From positions 1 through 64,000 of the forward strand of contig CAWDAK010000026.1 in assembly GCA_963800255.1 (NCBI GenBank): a stretch of DNA of 64,000 bases, written 5' to 3'. The stretch is from DATFVA01 sp963800255 (GTDB lineage: Bacteria > Bacteroidota > Ignavibacteria > Ignavibacteriales > Ignavibacteriaceae). A model generated the notes under the pieces. It did not search any database, was not told the origin of the DNA, and saw only the letters and a list, made by a program, of their open reading frames with translations. Below are positions 62,389-64,000 of the stretch, in pieces. The position numbers and the translations under genes were made by a program. Each line of letters begins with the position of its first letter. Position 1 is the first letter of the stretch.

Positions 62389-64000
62389 TTATTTAATTAA
62401 GGTTTTCCAACCTGCTGCACTTAAGTTCTTGTATATAATAGTGATAGAAATAATAGCAGCAATGATGAAGATTACGGATCTTAACGTATCCCCGAGCAGA
62501 ATACTCCCTGTTCCGAATAGAAACGAATAAACCAGCACGACGCCCGCAAGCCAGTTGATAAACATAATACCAAATTCACCTTCGCTGTGTACTTCAGGAA
62601 TCTGATCCGATATCTTTTTCCATAATATTCCTCCAGGATGAATTTTCCGGTAAAATTCAAATAATTTTGATTTTTCAGTAGGCCTGGTAAGGAATGTTAT
62701 GGTGAGCCAGACTAAAGTAGTGCATGAAACTAAATAAAATAAAGTATAAGGAAATTCCACACCATACAATTTCAGTACCGGGAAAACAACGAAGGGAGTA
62801 ATCATTGCAGATATTTCCGACCAGGCGTTTATTCTCCACCAGTACCACCGCATTATAAGCACAAGCCCCAGTCCTGCTCCGCATTCCATTATAAAAACCC
62901 AGGCACCTGATATGGTACTTATAAACAGCGTTACTATGGCAGAAGTTATCATCAATAAGATCGTTACAATTCTTGATGCCCTGACGTAATGTATTTCATT
63001 TTGATCCCGGTGAAGGAACCTTCTGTAAAAATCATTGATAAGGTATGATGTACCCCAGTTCAATTGAGTAGCAATGGTACTCATATATGCTGCAAAGAAT
63101 GCAGCTACGAGAAGTCCTTTTAACCCTGCCGGAAGGAAATCATTCATAGCGGCTATGTAACCCATTCCTTTGTCAGCAGCCGCAAGATCCGGATAAAGTA
63201 TTAGTGTACTTAATGCTACCAGGATCCATGGCCAGGGACGTATTCCGTAATGAGCGATTTGGAAAAAGAGAGTGGCAAACAGCGAATGCTTTTCATCTTT
63301 AGCCGACATCATCCTCTGTGCAACATAACCCCCTCCCCCGGGTTCTGCCCCCGGGTACCACGAAGCCCACCAGATAATACCAACGTAAGCCAGAAATGAT
63401 ACCACTGAAAGTGAAAATGCGGTTCCTACATCACCCGCGTCCGAAAAAACCGGAAGAAATCTGAATGTATATTCCGGAAGCTTTTCCTGCAGTCCTGCTA
63501 TCCCGCCGACCTGGGGAGAATTGACTACAATAACAGCCAGGATAATACAGCCTGTCATAGCTATAACAAACTGAAATGCATCGGTAATGACAACACCCCA
63601 AAGCCCTGATAAGGCTGAGTATAGTGCAACTATCAGCATACATCCGAAAACATAAAAGATTACTTCTGATTCAGGAATATTGAACATTCCTGTGAGAATT
63701 GAAGCCATCGCTTTATTTACCCACCCCATAATAATTATATTTATAAACAATCCCAGGTATACTGCCCGGAATCCTCTTAAGAATTTTGCAGGTTTTCCTG
63801 AATAACGCAGTTCAGCAAATTCTACTTCGGTCATAATACCTGCGCGTCTCCACAGCCTGGCAAAAAAGAAAACTGTAAGGAGACCGCCGAATGCAAAGTT
63901 CCACCAGACCCAGTTACCTGCGATGCCGTTCTTAGCTACAAGCTCGGTAACCGCAAGGGGAGTATCGGCAGCAAAGGTTGTTGCTACCATTGAGAGGCCG
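62389..64000 (-). CDS. Sodium:solute symporter (SSS family), partial
   Basis: The visible 537 residues show many membrane helices and SSS-family patterns (MVATTFAADTPLAVTELVAKNGIAGNWVWWNFAFGG, LWGVVITDAFQFVIAMTG, AYMSTIATQLNWGTSYL). The frame stays open to the window edge (GLS before MVATTF), and family proteins have one or two more helices ahead of this point, so the N-terminus lies outside. Substrate unknown; related proteins carry sugars, inositol or amino acids with Na+. The first start inside the window at 63990 is unlikely to be real. Confidence 0.9.
   Translation of the reverse strand, partial: GLSMVATTFAADTPLAVTELVAKNGIAGNWVWWNFAFGGLLTVFFFARLWRRAGIMTEVEFAELRYSGKPAKFLRGFRAVYLGLFINIIIMGWVNKAMASILTGMFNIPESEVIFYVFGCMLIVALYSALSGLWGVVITDAFQFVIAMTGCIILAVIVVNSPQVGGIAGLQEKLPEYTFRFLPVFSDAGDVGTAFSLSVVSFLAYVGIIWWASWYPGAEPGGGGYVAQRMMSAKDEKHSLFATLFFQIAHYGIRPWPWILVALSTLILYPDLAAADKGMGYIAAMNDFLPAGLKGLLVAAFFAAYMSTIATQLNWGTSYLINDFYRRFLHRDQNEIHYVRASRIVTILLMITSAIVTLFISTISGAWVFIMECGAGLGLVLIMRWYWWRINAWSEISAMITPFVVFPVLKLYGVEFPYTLFYLVSCTTLVWLTITFLTRPTEKSKLFEFYRKIHPGGILWKKISDQIPEVHSEGEFGIMFINWLAGVVLVYSFLFGTGSILLGDTLRSVIFIIAAIISITIIYKNLSAAGWKTLIK

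Noticed and set aside
1..64000. tRNA, rRNA, tmRNA and other structural RNA genes
   Set aside because: I found no T-loop GTTCGANTCC pattern or rRNA-like stretch on either strand; a covariance-model search would settle this.

Overview
The window looks like a chromosomal segment of a Bacteroidota-lineage bacterium, most likely of the Ignavibacteria/Ignavibacteriales type; this is inferred from gene content, not from a marker-gene tree. Two secreted proteins end in the FPNPFNPST-type type IX secretion sorting domain. There are also GWxTD, DUF1844, RRM-type RNA-binding, bacterial alpha-2-macroglobulin and 2-oxoacid:ferredoxin oxidoreductase genes. The DNA is moderately AT-rich with AT-rich spacers. 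I see no rRNA, tRNA, CRISPR array, intact insertion sequence or prophage.

Layout. 0.3-3.6 kb (+): two paralogous Gfo/Idh/MocA oxidoreductases flank a family 2 glycosyltransferase, probably the edge of a surface-polysaccharide locus. 3.6-6.7 kb (-): a yeast-type cytosine deaminase, a TonB-like protein and a GWxTD/TPR protein broken by one base at a CTTTGA site. 6.7-7.5 kb: GC-rich ~98-bp tandem repeats and a short palindromic repeat. 7.5-10.2 kb (+): twin RRM proteins with a shared leader flank a large uncharacterised Cys-rich protein. 10.3-13.4 kb (-): a four-subunit 2-oxoacid:ferredoxin oxidoreductase plus a small helical protein. 13.8-18.8 kb (-): an alpha-2-macroglobulin with a CVEQ thioester motif, split by two single-base frameshifts. 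19-27.7 kb: RlpA, a methyltransferase, DUF423, UvrB, TruA, QueD, QueE, S20, bacterioferritin and a secreted cupredoxin. 28-29.7 kb: an outer-membrane protein with calcium-type repeats and a SPOR domain, and a small membrane protein.

29.7-38.1 kb (-) is an exopolysaccharide/O-antigen cluster: priming phosphotransferase, several glycosyltransferases (two frameshifted), two methyltransferase-like proteins and a Wzx flippase. 38.3-40.8 kb (+): a WaaE-like glycosyltransferase, DUF1844, NAD kinase and a thioredoxin-like protein. 41.1-44.9 kb (-): two ATP-grasp ligases, a GNAT and a lysine 2,3-aminomutase-type radical SAM enzyme in one tightly coupled operon. I consider this the best candidate for an undescribed pathway. 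45.3-49.7 kb: RecG, dGTPase and a PagL-like protein with an apparent ATA start. 49.7-51.3 kb: a repeat-built secreted protein. 51.3-64 kb (-): a long, tightly packed envelope run of SSS symporter (cut by the window edge), HAD phosphatase, PgpH-like HD phosphodiesterase, XerC/D recombinase, M50 protease, beta-propeller-like lipoprotein, MsbA-like exporter, an O-antigen-ligase-like protein with a large beta-rich insert, and a GlmU-like nucleotidyltransferase.

Four genes (GWxTD, alpha-2-macroglobulin twice, two group 4 glycosyltransferases) are interrupted by single-base indels while the housekeeping genes are intact. This pattern fits either residual sequencing error in an assembled genome or relaxed selection on accessory genes. 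The sequence alone cannot decide.
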